Source: Coprinellus micaceus
Taxonomy: Eukaryota > Basidiomycota > Agaricomycetes > Agaricales > Psathyrellaceae
Assembly (NCBI GenBank): GCA_951394405.1
Contig: OX596336.1
Span: 744,001 to 808,000 of the forward strand
DNA length: 64,000 nt
Direction of reading: 5' to 3'
Shown: positions 1-11,959 of the stretch, in pieces
Layout: each line of letters begins with the position of its first letter
Position numbering within the stretch: the first letter of the stretch is position 1
The notes under the pieces: generated by a model
What the model saw: the letters and a program-made list of their open reading frames with translations, nothing else
The model's database searches: none
What the model was told of the DNA's origin: nothing
Made by a program: the position numbers and the translations under genes

Positions 1-2029
1 AAGACCTCAATGTGCGCGGAGAGGACTCCCTCTGAGATCACTTCCCGAATCTTGATCGCCTTCGCAGTAATTTCCGTCAGTTTCCCTCGGAGTGTGTCTT
101 CCAATGCAGACGCGCCTGGGCGCCAGCCGGTTGCGACCAGCAAGTCCACTAGGCATCGGAACACATGGGGGTTGTCGAAGGGTCGCTGCTTCAGCGCCGA
201 GTTCGTGATCGCTAACCAATTTTTGGCGATTGGCATCTCGTCTGCAGAATGAACGTGGTCAGGTCACGACCGCTCCAAGGTGAAGGAAGGGGCGCGTACG
301 CGATTCGAGAATATGACCCCAGAGTCCTCCAATGTACCGGTCGACCTCCCCACTCTCTACAGAGAAGCGGTGGACGACTTCGTGGCATCGATACACAAAC
401 AGGTTCTGCGCAAGGCACTCAAATAGGATCAGGTCGCTCCTCTCCGCCCCAGCTCGGAGGTCAGAAACCGAATTTACGCCCCATAGTCTAGAAACCGTGG
501 CACAAGCCTCCTCGTACCTGGATTTCCAGGCGTCATCTTCGGAAGTGAATTTGAGGGATGATTCTTGGCCCTTCAGGACCTCGTCGGACATGTCCATCGC
601 ACACTGGAAGATCTCGTCGTTAAGCTGGTCCACCATGCGTGAGACGTCCGCAATTGAGTAGTGATCCGCCGTGGTCATGAAGGCTTGAGCGACCTTGTTC
701 TCTTCCGTGCGCGCCTCCAGCAGCTGCTTCGTCTGCTCGAGCGTCTGTCCCATACCGGACAGCGTCTCATGGAGATGTTTGATCTCCAAGTCCTTGTTCA
801 CGATCTCGCCTTTCTGGCGCTCGACCACCTTTTTCGCGCGGCGGCAATGCTTCTCCCACTCCGCCGACTCGTCGAACACCTGTTTCGAAATTTCGAGTGA
901 GATGTCTTGCTGGCTTATGATGTCCCTGAGACTCCTGATCCCGTCCGCCATAACATTCCTCTCCTGCTCCCATGATGCTTGTTCAGTATCGTGCGTCTTC
1001 AACTTTTCTTTTAGCTCCGCCTTCTCCTGCTCCCATAATACTCGCTCAGCATCGTAAGCCTTCAACCTTTCCTCCAATTTCGCCTTCTGCTGGTCCCATA
1101 TTCGTTTCTCATCCTCTGCCTTTGATTTTGCCTCCACTTCCAATGGTTGGTCATCGCGTTCTTTCCCTGAAGGTGGTGCAAGGCGACAGGAGGGGCAAGC
1201 GGAGGATTCGGCTTGTGTCGATCCATTGTCGACCAGTCCGGACGGTTCGTCGTGTGTGCCAACGCCCTGGTCCTTGTGAGAGGCTCGATGATTAGGCTGT
1301 GATGACCCGGGTTTGGATGGAGGACTATCCACGTCCATGGGTTTGTCGATGGTCCCGAGTGATGCATCTCGAACAACGTTCATGTGCTGGGACGAGTTGG
1401 ACTCTTTTCTGACTTCCCTGGACTCTGGAGGGTCGGCGGCGTGTTGGGTGAGTAAACCGGGGGGACAACCGGGCTCTTCCTTTACCGTTGACTCTTCGCG
1501 CTGGACTGGGGGAGGAGAGCGAACTCTGGACGGGGTAAAACGATCGTACGACCATCTTCGCCCACTATCCCGCGGCGAGTCATGTTTCGGGAAAACAGAG
1601 AGGTCCTCTCGCTCCTCCTTGACCCTGCCTTTCGGAATTCTCAGCAAGCCGGCGGGGAAAGCGCCTGGCAACAGTGGTCATACCTTGAGGCCCGTGGTAG
1701 TTCCGATCACGATATTGACCGGACTCTCGTCGTTTCCGGCTCTTATCTGTGAGCGAGTACGTTGTAGACCCAGAGTGCTTCTGGCCACGTTCCCTCCAAA
1801 AGTTTTTGTGGTCCCCTGAGTTGCGGTGGTCGCGCCCGGAGTTGTGGTTGGAATCTGCACGTCGTTTATCCCCAATATTACTCCAAGGATTCGACGAACT
1901 CATAGGATTAGAGAAAATTTCCCTGGCCCCCCTGCCATCGTCGTATCCCTGTCTTCTAGGGGACCGTGGACGTGAACCGTCTGAACGTCGGTAGTCTTCG
2001 GACGACCTGCATGGTCCAGTTGAGTTCAT
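1..2029 (-). CDS. CC-1, coiled-coil family protein (runs off left edge)
   Basis: Three exons are visible: 1684-2029 (ATG at 2029), 300-1628 and 1-241; the gene continues beyond base 1. The joins keep one frame. Exon 1 is rich in Arg, Ser and Asp and probably disordered. Exon 2 holds a long heptad-like region (repeated WEQE and KLEERLK patterns), then the family block FMTTADHYSIADVSRMVDQL, then the FECLAQN segment. Exon 3 starts the second conserved domain (PIAKNWLAITNS). The 58-bp intron between exons 2 and 3 lies where the paralogs have theirs. The C-terminal STGLG.R block must lie outside the window. Function unknown; a cytoplasmic scaffold-like role is only a guess. No break is seen, so it is probably functional. 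Confidence 0.75.
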
Positions 2030-2269
2030 TCGCGCCAAATCAGAGAAGGAAACGCACAAACCGTACGAACGCCTCCATCTCGGTCATCCTCCAGGGTCCT
2101 TGTCTCAAAATGCGGTCGATGGTGGTAAGGCTGGTGCAAAGGGATCCGCAGAGGTGGGAGCTGGTGTTGAAGATGCGTTGGTTGCCACCAGGCGCTTCAG
2201 GGGCGCGTCGGGTAAAATTCGCAGGCACCGCCACAACCTTAGCGCTCAAGAACTCGAAGGCCAATCAGA

Positions 2270-2575
2270 CTCAGGCGTCCCGGATTTTCGAAGCGAGGTA
2301 CCCGGCATCGTGTGCACAGTGGAAGCCGATACCTCTGCAACGCAGCCCCGGAAAACGGCTGATGCCATGGGCACCTCCTACTCTGAAATGAATTACGGAG
2401 CCGCTCTATTGTTTGGGTTCACCGAATTGAAGGCACAACTCGCGTGGCGAGAAGATGTGAGTCTCAGCCTCCCCGCATATAGTGACCAAGACAAGTACGA
2501 TTTAAACGAAGGCATAACAACATAGCTATTTACACCTGATTGGATTTACGGTCCTAGGTTGAATGGTGCGTGATA
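2270..2575 (+). pseudogene. Hsp70-like copy 1, C-terminal fragment
   Basis: Only the last large exon of the Hsp70-like family is recognisable: a CTVEADTS segment, then LLFGFTELKAQLAW, then a GT donor near 2457. These match the C-terminal exon of the intact copies (ICTVEADTS and LLFGLTELKAQ). No N-terminal ATPase exons lie upstream; the nearest upstream gene is CC-1 on the other strand, starting at 2029. A degenerate VEW remnant near 2557 may be the small penultimate exon. It is a relic that cannot encode a working ATPase. Confidence 0.7.
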
Positions 2576-2604
2576 ATTCTCGAATTCCCGTGTTAACGCT
2601 AGCA

Positions 2605-4820
2605 TTAATACAAGACCTTCGCGGGGCCACTGGAAGAGGCCCTGATCAGTAATAGCGTATCCAGTTAGCTTCCTGTAGGCTTACCGCATTTCGACACCCT
2701 GTAACCGGGGAAATAGCAAGAGTGAGCATTGCGAGGCCGTATCATGGAAGCTAACGAAGGGACCTACGTTCACTTGGTAGGCATATTGCGCCTTGAGCTC
2801 CGTCAAGCCAAAAAGCAAGATGATCTTGTAGTTGATCTCGTGGTAAGACCTTCCGGTCGTAGTCATGTATACGGTGGATTTCAGTTGAGAGGTATCGGCC
2901 TCGATAGTGCAGATGGCTGGGTACATGTCTGCGGCGGTGCAAGGTGTCAGAGAAGCTGGCTGGGGTTAGGCGTTAAACTCTCATACCTAGTTCATCTTCG
3001 ATCCACGTTGGCTCTTCCGATGTCCTTCGATAAGCTAGGACCTTTTCCCTACACAAATCCAGCGTTTTACGGTCAAAAGATGTCCTCCAATACTTCCTAC
3101 GAAATTCTTTGACTTCTTTGACTTGGACATCCTATGGGCCAAGCTAGCGCATCAGTAAATTGAGCACGGGATCCAGGCGATCTCATGTTACCTTTGGTAA
3201 TATAGTGCTAAAGGCGTTTTCGAGTATGAGATTGCCTGTGACTGGATGGCGTCTCACAAGGTGAACCTTCTCGCGATGCCTGGCGTTCGATGGGTCGTAG
3301 TAGTTAAACACCGCGACACCATAAGTCAATCGGGAGACCCTTGAATTGACAAAGCCGTCTACATAGAAGGAGACAGCACCATTGGAAACGGCCTTGTTAC
3401 TGGAAGGGTGCAATGAGCGATGCGAGCAGATTGTGAGAAGGATATCTTGAGAATGAGGACGTACACTGACTTACCAAAAAGAATGTCCCACTCACCATTA
3501 TTTACATAAGATTAGCTAGAGTAAACGGGTGGGGCCAAAATCTATGTATGTAATACATATGCATATGATAGACAACTGTACCAATGCCTGAGGCAGAGGA
3601 CCTTGTATTGTGTCTGCAACAGGGCAATGTTGGGGATGGCTCCCAAATTGGCGCATGTAATTACAGCAGCCAATTGATACTGTCATGACAAAAGTCTCTA
3701 TCACTCGACACACACTGGACCAAATGCTCTCAAACTCTCCATATATACTCTCAGCATCTATCTCTATAAACACGATACCAAACATTGCTCCGACCAAAAA
3801 TGCAATCATCTGGACCGTGAAAACAACAGGAGCCTCGCACAACAATGTTCGCATCGCATTAACAGGCCGCCATGACCTCAGAAACTGCTTAATTAATTAA
3901 ATATTTGGAGGGTACACTGAGATGGAGAACCACTACAATTTAGAATTTTAACTCGGCGTCCGATGAAGCCTGCGGCCCAGGATAATCAAAATGCACTGGA
4001 GCTTCTCCAGGATGGCACTGCGAACAAAGGTGGTTCCCCAAGAATGGCATGGATCTTCTCAGCTGGCAACCAAATAACCCCAACATAAAGCTTATGTAGT
4101 TCCTCTGGGACCATATATACATCAAACTTGCAAGAAAACCCCCCTGTCAACATCAGAGGAGATTTTGTGGGAGACACCGCAGGAGGAGTGGTATAAATTT
4201 CCGAAGTTCTATATCGCATTGTTTCATTGATGTTCACCCAGCCAAGTGAAAGCTCAGGTTGCTTCAGAAGGTGATGTCTCTATATACCAACTCTTGTTAC
4301 AATCTGCACAGTTTATGTGCCATAAAATCTTGTTTTTGTGGCGGTACAAGGGGAAAAGGCCCTCTTTTGATGACCTGATCACACAATCACGCCCTCCTGA
4401 TGTCAGTTCTTTTTCAATAGCTTAGATACTCAGGAATACATTTCATTGGATACAGAGGTGCGTGCGCCATGAATTCTAAAGCCCCCCGGCCCCCCAATGT
4501 AAAGATAAAAAATCATCTCGGGGCGGGACAATCTTTTTGGTAAGTCAGTGTACACATGGGTATCGGGTCGCGATACCGTGATGCCGAGCGGTTCTATCTC
4601 CTTGCGAACATTCTCAAATAGCCAGTGGCTCGCAGAGAACCCTCCCACAAGAAAGACCGTCTAACGAGGATAGGAGTGCCGTTTCCAATACCCGTTCATT
4701 GCTCAAAGGGTTTCGCTAGATATGCCTACCTTGATAGGAATGTAAGCAGCCGCCACTTGGTCTTTAATGGCTTGGACGATGCACACGATGGACGGTTCGA
4801 AGAACGCTGCAACTTCGGTT
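2605..4820 (-). pseudogene. Hsp70-like copy 2, 5'-truncated and split by a transposable element
   Basis: Read from 4820 leftward the exons are: VAAFFEPSIVCIVQAIKDQ, the adenosine-site exon GGFSASHWLFENVRKEI, then after an intron enlarged to about 1.1 kb NKAVSNGAVSFYVDG, the EFRRKYWRTSFDRKTLD exon, the CTIEADTS/LLFGLTELKAQ exon, a tiny GVEMR exon, and a last exon ending RGPAKVLY at 2605. This order matches the intact copies. Everything upstream is missing: no LAFDIGTT exon, no phosphate-2 exon and no DxxTLTTRFDR exon. Without the N-terminal half of the nucleotide-binding domain it cannot be a functional ATPase. It lies tail to tail with copy 1. Confidence 0.8.
3464..4550. mobile_element. Non-autonomous TIR DNA element (about 1.09 kb) with TA target duplication
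   Basis: Bases 3464-3489 and 4525-4550 are inverted repeats of 26 bp with one mismatch, starting CACTGACTTACC. Both ends are flanked by TA (3462-3463 and 4551-4552), the target duplication expected of Tc1/mariner-like elements. The interior is AT-rich compared with its surroundings and shows no convincing transposase; open frames there (such as 3516-3854) match nothing I know. It lies in an intron of Hsp70-like copy 2, exactly at the splice donor. Removing the element and one TA restores a GTACGT donor at the phase used by the other copies. A MITE-like derivative is the best reading. Confidence 0.8.
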
Positions 4821-4829
4821 CTATGGTCG

Positions 4830-5610
4830 ATAGGGTAAGTTAATATAGTATATGTTGTAGTAGCCGAGAGCGATACGCACCCCCATCAGGAAATTCGGAA
4901 GCGGGTTGCTTTCCTAGGCAGGTCTGATCAGGAGCTCGAAGAGAGACAGAGGTGACATCACCAGATGAGAGATTGTGATCGCATTGCCAATGATGACCCG
5001 AGTGGCCCCCTTCGACAAGAGTTAGATAGTTTGGCACGGCAACGAATCATGGGCCAAATTGACAAACTAATGCACATCAGCTTTTCATCGAGAACCAGAG
5101 CTCCGATTGTTCACAATTATTTGGCCCCATCTCCGTGCAATTGTCCGTTCATGGTCACAGGCTCACATCCAGACCACATCAGTCCCATACTATCTTTGGA
5201 ATCCATACTCGCTGGCGAACTGACAATTGAGAGACAATACACTGGGTGAGATTGTGTGCTTTCTGGACTATTGGGAAGGTTAGCCAGGACGTGATACTCA
5301 GAGATAAATTCAAACACTACTGTGTCCCTGAGAGAGCTGAACAAGGGGTTGTCAGCATCGATGAATCCTGAGGCGCACGTTGCATGAGAACCCAGCTCGA
5401 TCGCGTCAAGGTCTTAAAGGACTGAAGCGGCGAAATATTGGCATCTGGTGGAACGAAAATGTGTTCGAAATCACAAATCGCTGACGGAACCGCCAGATTC
5501 AAGGTTCACTCGGTTGGCTCGTGGAACAGTGGTCCAAGTCGTGCCGCTCATTGACCAACGAGCGAAGCTAGTGAGGCCTCAGGAAGGTTATAGGTAATTT
5601 ACTAGATATA
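4830..5610. other. Stretch without a recognised gene
   Basis: This lies upstream of the truncated Hsp70-like copy 2. Minus-strand frames at 5317-5502 and 5117-5344 have a protein-like composition and could be exons of a decayed gene, but no family, start or consistent splicing is evident. No Hsp70 exons are found here, which is what defines the truncation of copy 2. Confidence 0.4.
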
Positions 5611-5617
5611 CTACAGT

Positions 5618-6067
5618 TTAGAGACGTCCGATAAAATTCCTGGATGTAAGAGCGACCATGGGTGGTGAGGACGGGGTGTCCCCGGTAATCGACTCTAAAT
5701 GGGGAAACACAAATGCGAAGGTAGCAACCGCAACCCCGGTTCGGGCCTGCGGGACCAAGGGTAGTTGGATGGCTCCCGAGGCGGAGTTGGGCGTCGTGGC
5801 CACGAGCAGTACACTCCTGGGGTCCAAAGATTGAGCAAGTAGGCAAACTGCCACAGTGGTCGGTCGATAGACTCACCACATGGGTTCCTCCGACTCGTTT
5901 CCACCTGCGGGGCTCGCGGTCGCATTCTGGGACGATCGGTTGAAGTTGTGGGAGTGGTAGAAGGGGACGGACTGGCTGGGCTCATGGCGAAGATTACTCA
6001 ACCCAGGTCGCCCGCCCCGACTCCGGCGAGTTTCCAGCTTCCTGGTGCTCGCTTGCCTCTCCTTCAA
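5618..6067 (-). CDS. Small hypothetical two-exon gene
   Basis: Exons 5877-6067 and 5816-5618 join through a GTGAGT...CCAG intron of 60 bp in one frame, giving a putative 129-residue protein. The first half is basic and rich in Ser and Asn; the second half contains a hydrophobic run (VLLVATTPNSASG, then GVAVATFAFVFPH). No family is recognised. The start chosen is the first ATG of the open frame; a shorter start at 5985 lies in another frame. Support is only open reading plus plausible splice sites, so it could be spurious. Confidence 0.35.
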
Positions 6068-6069
6068 TA

Positions 6070-7100
6070 GCCGGTGAGACAGTTCTGCTGGGGGAGAATA
6101 CGGTGCACTCGCACGCCGAGTAGTAAGCTCTAGCTCGGATAGTGATCGCGCTCTGTGCTGCTCGAGAGCCCAGTGGGTGTCCTGTGGAAGGGACAGTCCA
6201 GAACGGCGAGAGCGTTAAGTGTATGACTGGAGGGCCGAAAGGGTGTTACTCACCACTGGGACAGCCGGGCAGGGATCGAGAGTGTGAAGACGGAAGGGCC
6301 GCAGTGGGAGGCGAGGAATTGATGCCCCTAGTAGCCGATTGAAGGTAAAAAAACAATTCAGCTGATGCGGGTCTGGGTGGCTAGTTATCAGAAACTCACA
6401 TAGAACGTGATCGGAGAGCACCAAGACAGCTTTTGGTAAGGATGAGAGGCTTGGGGGTGCTATGACGAGGATGTACAATGATGCCGGATGGACGCCTGAA
6501 CATGGAGGACGTTAGCAGTTGTGTGATGAAATTCGTGTGTGCCCTGTCAACCTTCAGGTTCTGTGCCAGCGGCTCCCTGAGGAGTCAGCACATAAATGCT
6601 CGAAGATGGGCCTGAGAGTACTAAGGGATACATGAACGGGCTGGGGGAAACGAGCGGGATACCAGTCGCTGCAAAAGCCCGAGGAAGTGGTGGCTCATCA
6701 TAGTCGTTAATATACCGCCTGGCAATGCTCTAAATAGAAATGGCTATACAATGATCCTGTTGCTCGGCGAAAATCCGCATGCGATCCTCATGTACTCATG
6801 TACTCGGGGAAACAATGGGCATTTACCAAGGACCACCATCGCAGTCGAAGCGTGCAGAATCCACGGAGATAGTATTGGGGTCGGATTCGTTCCGATTCGA
6901 TCGTGATGACGAGAAACCTTGCGGTCAGCCCAGAACAGGATACATTCCTATGAAAGTGTGAGAGTCTTGGAGGCAAGAGGAGCAGATGGCACGTACTTCA
7001 GAGCCCTAGTTGGGCCGAGCGCTGGAGGTTCGCCTGTAGGGGTAATGCCACAAAGGGATCGCGCGTCAATGACATACAATTTATCTGGCGCTACTGTATT
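6070..7100. other. Intergenic stretch, nothing recognised
   Basis: Only short overlapping open frames occur on both strands. There is no repeat, RNA gene or family motif that I can support. The left end of the Plavaka transposon must lie somewhere here, but no terminal inverted repeat could be paired by eye. Confidence 0.5.
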
Positions 7101-7107
7101 CTAATCA

Positions 7108-10100
7108 CTACAGGTCTTGATCGTCAGAGTCTTGAGGGGTTCTCCAACCTGCACCCTCGCCCTCAGAGTCCCAGTCGGTAGTATTCCCGTCGCTGTCTGT
7201 GTTGCGCCGGTCGTACATTGGGTCATCAGAGTCGGTTTCCTCCCCAGAAATAAATGGAGTACCCAACAGTCCCTGTCGAGATCCATGGCTGGGAGGGTCG
7301 TTGTCAATATCCATTGGTTCATCGGGCACGATAAGCCCCGTGGCATGATGTGTAGGTTGATCCACGTTCGAACTTGGGGCTGGTGCAGTTCCGGAGCCAT
7401 GGCAGTACAGGTGTCCGACCGCCATACCCCAATGGAATCTCATTAGCATGTCGCGATCGACGAAACTGGCAAGTAGTCTATGAATCATCTCGAAGTGTAC
7501 GCGAGGGATTGACTCACGGGTTTATGAAGTACTCAGTCCACTCCTCCCTCTCATCGGCGAACTTCGAGAATATCTTGTTGGACTGGTCGTGTCCAGATGC
7601 GTAGCGCTTCCCCATAGAGAATCTGGGAATAACATGGGCACCACGCACGACGTCGGATGGATCGAGGAAGCCACACGCCAGGGGGTTGCGAAGGGGCACG
7701 AAGGATACGACTTCGGGGCGCCTCGAAGACCAGATTCTGGATTCCGTTGACTGTCGGTCTTCCCGGCGGTACCAACGGACCCACAAAAAGTCGAAGCGAC
7801 GCTGCCTGTGATCGAGTGTACCTGGCCCAAGGTAAACGACGTTTACATGAAAGATCCCGAGAAGTCGAGCATAACTGAATCGCTTGGGCTCGGCAGTCGC
7901 GTCAGAGGCTCCATCGATGCGCTCGTCGGTGTCTGATAGCGGCGAGTCCTCTTGAAAACACATCAAGTCGCGGCGGGAGGTACTGGGGTTCAGGGTGTCT
8001 TGGTCTCGTCGGCAATCATACGTGGTGTACTGGAATTGCGCAATTGAATGCTGGTAAATGCGTTCCGAGTGAAAGTATAGCTGGTTGAGGTGAAGATCCA
8101 CCAGGGTATCTGGGTCGCGGGCGATCCCCTCGAGGATGGGCAATGGGGTGGAATACTCCTCAGGAGACAGTCTCGCCTCCTGCAGCAACTTGTCGATGAC
8201 CCGAGGAAGTAAGTGTCGTTTAAGCTTCGGAAGAAAGTCCTTGGGTAACAGGTTAGTAGCCTGCGACGATACTCTTGAAGGGAGCTGACACACTTTGAGC
8301 GCAAGGTCTCCTGCGGCGCCGAGGCGTACGAGACGTGACAGCTGCAGTGGCTGGTTTTGAGACTTCCCAATGAAATAAGGGAGATGGGAGATGGCATCCG
8401 TATCCAAGGTGCCTTCTTCTGACGAAGGAGTGAGGTGCTTCCTAAGCTTTCGTATCCGAGCTTGACGCGTCTGGATACGAGATATCTGATAAGGAGCTCT
8501 TTTCTTGTTCGTTCTCCGGTACCTTGACTTGGGAAAACGATGGAAATGCTCCGACTGTTGTGGAGTCCAGTCATAATGAGTCAGAGATAACAGAGATAAT
8601 AACGAAGGTAGTTACCAGCTGGGTCGAGTAAGAGTCGGTCGTTCCGAACATCCGTATATATGAGGGCACATCACCCAGAGAATGAAACTTTGGTGTGTTG
8701 ATGTTCCAGGTCTTTGAGTTGCGTCCTGTAGAGGCTGTGTTCAGTAAATGGCAACACGGAACTTCGGCTATAAATTCCCTGTCAAGTAGCCACCCCCAAG
8801 CGATGGGGATTCAGTAAATAAAAAGAAGAAATAGGGAGAGAAGTTCGAATCCATTAAAGCGGTCAGCCACTGACCTGTGTTATCCTCGGATTCCTCGGCG
8901 GTCAATACCACTGGGCGCGAAGCCCCCGACGCACCCCGCCCGCCCTGGCCCCGGCGCTTGCCAGACTTCTTCCGCGCTTCCTTGCGTTTTCTGGATTCGT
9001 ACTCGCGCTGGAGTTCCTGGGTGTTGAAGGCTTCACAAGTTTCCGAGGAGAACCTTCGACTCTCCTCCCCAAGCGTGCTCGTCCAGGCATCTAGAATACT
9101 CAACGTCACGTCGGTGTGAAGCCTTAGCTTGGCTAAGGCGTGCCAATGGGCGAAGACGAAGAGGAGGTCCAGAGCCCTGCCGTTGTGGTCCCCTGGGAGT
9201 AGGCCTTCGAAGACAGGGATTGCACACTGACGCGAGAGCTATAAGCCTGCTGCAATAATAGGAAGGAAGGTTATGCATAGAATTTGACGCACCTGCAACA
9301 GATCCTCGTAGTTTCGTGCGGCGAATTGTTTCATCTCTGAAACATTACATCCGAAACGGCGAATAGTATCCCGACCGAACCCGGGAACTTCGCGAAATCT
9401 GGGCGGGACGAAGGAACCGTTAGCATCGCGATGAAAGAGAGTCGATGGTGTTGGAGTCGAACGCCGAAGGATATAGCGCTTTGACCCACCTTGCGTCAAG
9501 AACATTGAGTTTGGATTTATCGACGACTTCTAGCAGGCGAAGAAGGTGAATAAATAAGGATTTCCAGACGCCGATCTCGACTTCGTGAAGTATGTCCACT
9601 GCGACGATGTCGTACACGTTGAGGCCAAACGGGGAGAGCCGTTCTGAGAAAGCATTCTGCCGAACCACCGCCCCGACCGCCATTAGCTTCGTCAGCATGC
9701 AAGAGAAAAGTTTCGGTTCCGCTCACTTTCGTCGGGACCAGTGAGGTTGGCTTCAATAGTTCCTCTACCTTCTTTGTATTCACGCTGAGGCAATCTTCGT
9801 GTATCAATCGGCGCGCTTCCTCTATCTTTTTTTTCCTATCATCGTCGTCTTGTCTATGCTGTTGATCGCGAATTGTACGGTCCGCTGCAGTTCCCATGTT
9901 GTGGATGTCAGTGTCGCTTATCAAGCAACGGGGGCATGGGTGGTCCCCATTGCTCCTGATGCTTACTACCGCGGCCCTGGAAATGTGTTAGCGAGCTCTG
10001 GACTCTGTGATTCCAGTCCAAGTGAACGGATGGTAGCCATGACCGCTTACCGTTCGGGATAATCCGCTGAATATGTTAGCACCCGCGGGTAGAAGCGCCT

Positions 10101-11947
10101 CCGCACATCATCGAAGCAATCGACCACAATGCCATGCCGATACGCGTCGACAAATTCATCGTCGAGCAATATTCGCCACTGCGCCTGAAAGATTTCTCGG
10201 TTCAGGTAGGTGTGCAAAGGATCACCAACATTTTTCTTCCCAGCCTTCGGAAGATACCAGTCTTGAAAATGGTCTGGAAGCTACGTAAAGGCCCGGGTAG
10301 AGTCAGTGTCGATCAGGGAACCTAGTAGCATGGCTAACCGACTGAAAGTATGCGACCTCTTCGAACAATTTTAGAGATGGTCTCGCCCGCCTATTCTTCG
10401 ACTCATTACCAAAAAGCATATATAGAGGCCACAATTTGGCACCCCCAAACGACGTGAGCATCGTTTCGTCAGAGGCGAACATAAGTGCCACGACGTATCG
10501 AGGGAGATGGCTTTCAGTTGGCTCAGGGGGTAGGTCCTAGAATGACTCAGGTATCAGTGATTCGCCGAGGGTGGGGGCTAGCACGCTTGCACGAATAACG
10601 GCTCGGCACTGACCTGCACTTCCTCGAATGCCCTAAGAAAGGCGGGTGAATTGTGGAGTTCGCCGTAGATGCGCATGTCCGGACCATCACCTCGTGGTTG
10701 CCAACGCAAATCCGTAGGCACGATATGGAAATGGTCGCCCCTCGAGGCGTCTTGCAGCCGTTCGATGATGATAGGCACCAACGGACGATAATGGAAGTCT
10801 GGGACTTCATAATGGTGGATGCCTGGTTGAAGAGAGGTGGTGTTGAACGGTATTTCCAACTGGATTGATGTGGTCTGCCAGGACGTCCCATCGCCCATCC
10901 ACTCAAATGCCGTTTGGGGTTGGTCGTCGAACTCTGAAGACGCGAGGAGTCCGTTAATCTTGTCCCAGTTGGCTTCTCGGATGTCCTCTGGGTCGAAGTT
11001 GTCGCTGGTCACGATGTTGACGAGTTTGCGAAAGGATTCACGGCTTTTTTCGTTTCCATCGCTCCAGTACCATTCCCCAAGAAGAAATGAATTCAAATTG
11101 GGAAATGGGTACAAGTCCTTGGCCCAGTTGACCTCGGAGAGCGTTGAGTTTGCGTCGACGTCGTGCAGATCCTTGGGGGATATGAAGGAGTCGGGATCGT
11201 GTGGCTGATGCTCGAGTGTCCAGTACTTCTTAAAGAGGCCAAACGTGTTTTTGGGGGTGTTCCTCCAGCTGGCCTGATCGTGCACCGTACGACGGAGGGC
11301 CTCGGGCGCGGTGGGTGGCCTAAAAGCGACGCGCGAATTCTGTCCACCTTCTTCCATGCTTTCATCATCCTGCCCACCTGAGTCTGAGAATCCATCGCTA
11401 TCCTGGGCCGGGATGGATGGGATTTGGAAGGGAATGGTTGAAGTCAGGGTGAAGTCCTTGAAGCGCTGGTTTGGCCGACGGGCCCGATGACCACGTCCTA
11501 AGTGGGGTCGCTCCCAGTCGGCACTCGCTTGAACCTGAGCATCGAGCTCGACTTCTGTACGACTTGCAGCGGCTTCAACGTTCGAACTCCCCTGTACGCA
11601 GAAATTAAGAGGGGATATCACTTTGCGGAAGTGGTACTTACGATACTATTATCCTGCATTCCGCTACCTGTGGCACTGAGAGGCTGGGCTGGACTTGGGA
11701 GGGATGTATCGACATCGAGCTCATCGTCGGCGAACCAGGAGTTTAGTACTGTTTTACCCTTTCTAGACTGAGCCTTCCGCTCCTTGTAGCGCTCCTTAGC
11801 CGCTTGAAGGCTCGACCCAACGCCCTTTTTGTAGCGGTCGCAGCTCCTGATGTGGTTTGTATAGCTGTTTTGCTGATAGAAACGCTTCCCGCAGGCGCAC
11901 TTGTTGCTCCACTCTGGCGTTAGGCCCGCAATGTCGTCCAAATCCAT
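7108..11947 (-). CDS. Plavaka-type transposase
   Basis: A multi-exon gene with ATG at 11947 and stop at 7108. Exon 1 (11947-11642) carries an N-terminal C2H2-type finger: CACGKRFYQQNSYTNHIRSC. Later exons give the family landmarks in order: RRPNQRFKDF, LFKKYW, NLNSFLLGEWYW, LQDASRGDHFH, then VALMFASDETMLTSFGGAK and LYMLFGNESK, a WRILLDDEFVDAY block, CPRCL (zinc-knuckle-like), RLSPFGLNVYDIVAVD with LHEVEIGVWK, GRDTIRRFGCNVSEMKQ, IPVFEGLLPGDHNGRALD, FHSLGDVPSYIRMFGTTDS, a basic KR-rich stretch, RRFDFLWVRWYRR, CGFLDPSDVVRGAHVIP and DRDMLMRFHWGMAVGH, ending in an acidic tail. Plavaka transposases are DNA-transposon recombinases of basidiomycetes, described alongside KDZ elements. Exons join without stop codons where checked, so the gene may be active. 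The catalytic residues were not assigned by eye. Confidence 0.9.
7108..11947 (-). mobile_element. Plavaka DNA transposon (minimum extent, ends not located)
   Basis: The element is defined by its transposase gene. The true ends lie outside the coding span, probably between 6.1 and 7.1 kb on one side and 12.0 and 12.7 kb on the other. I could not match a terminal inverted repeat or target duplication by eye. Confidence 0.75.
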
Positions 11948-11959
11948 GACCTTGAGTAG

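Noticed and set aside
3516..3854. Open frame inside the TIR element as a membrane protein or transposase
   Set aside because: No DDE-type motif, composition follows AT-richness, and both strands are open there.
4350..4400. Similarity of a CCTCTTTTGATGACC stretch to the right end of the window (near 63890), as a shared transposon
   Set aside because: The match is only about 14 bases with no flanking similarity.
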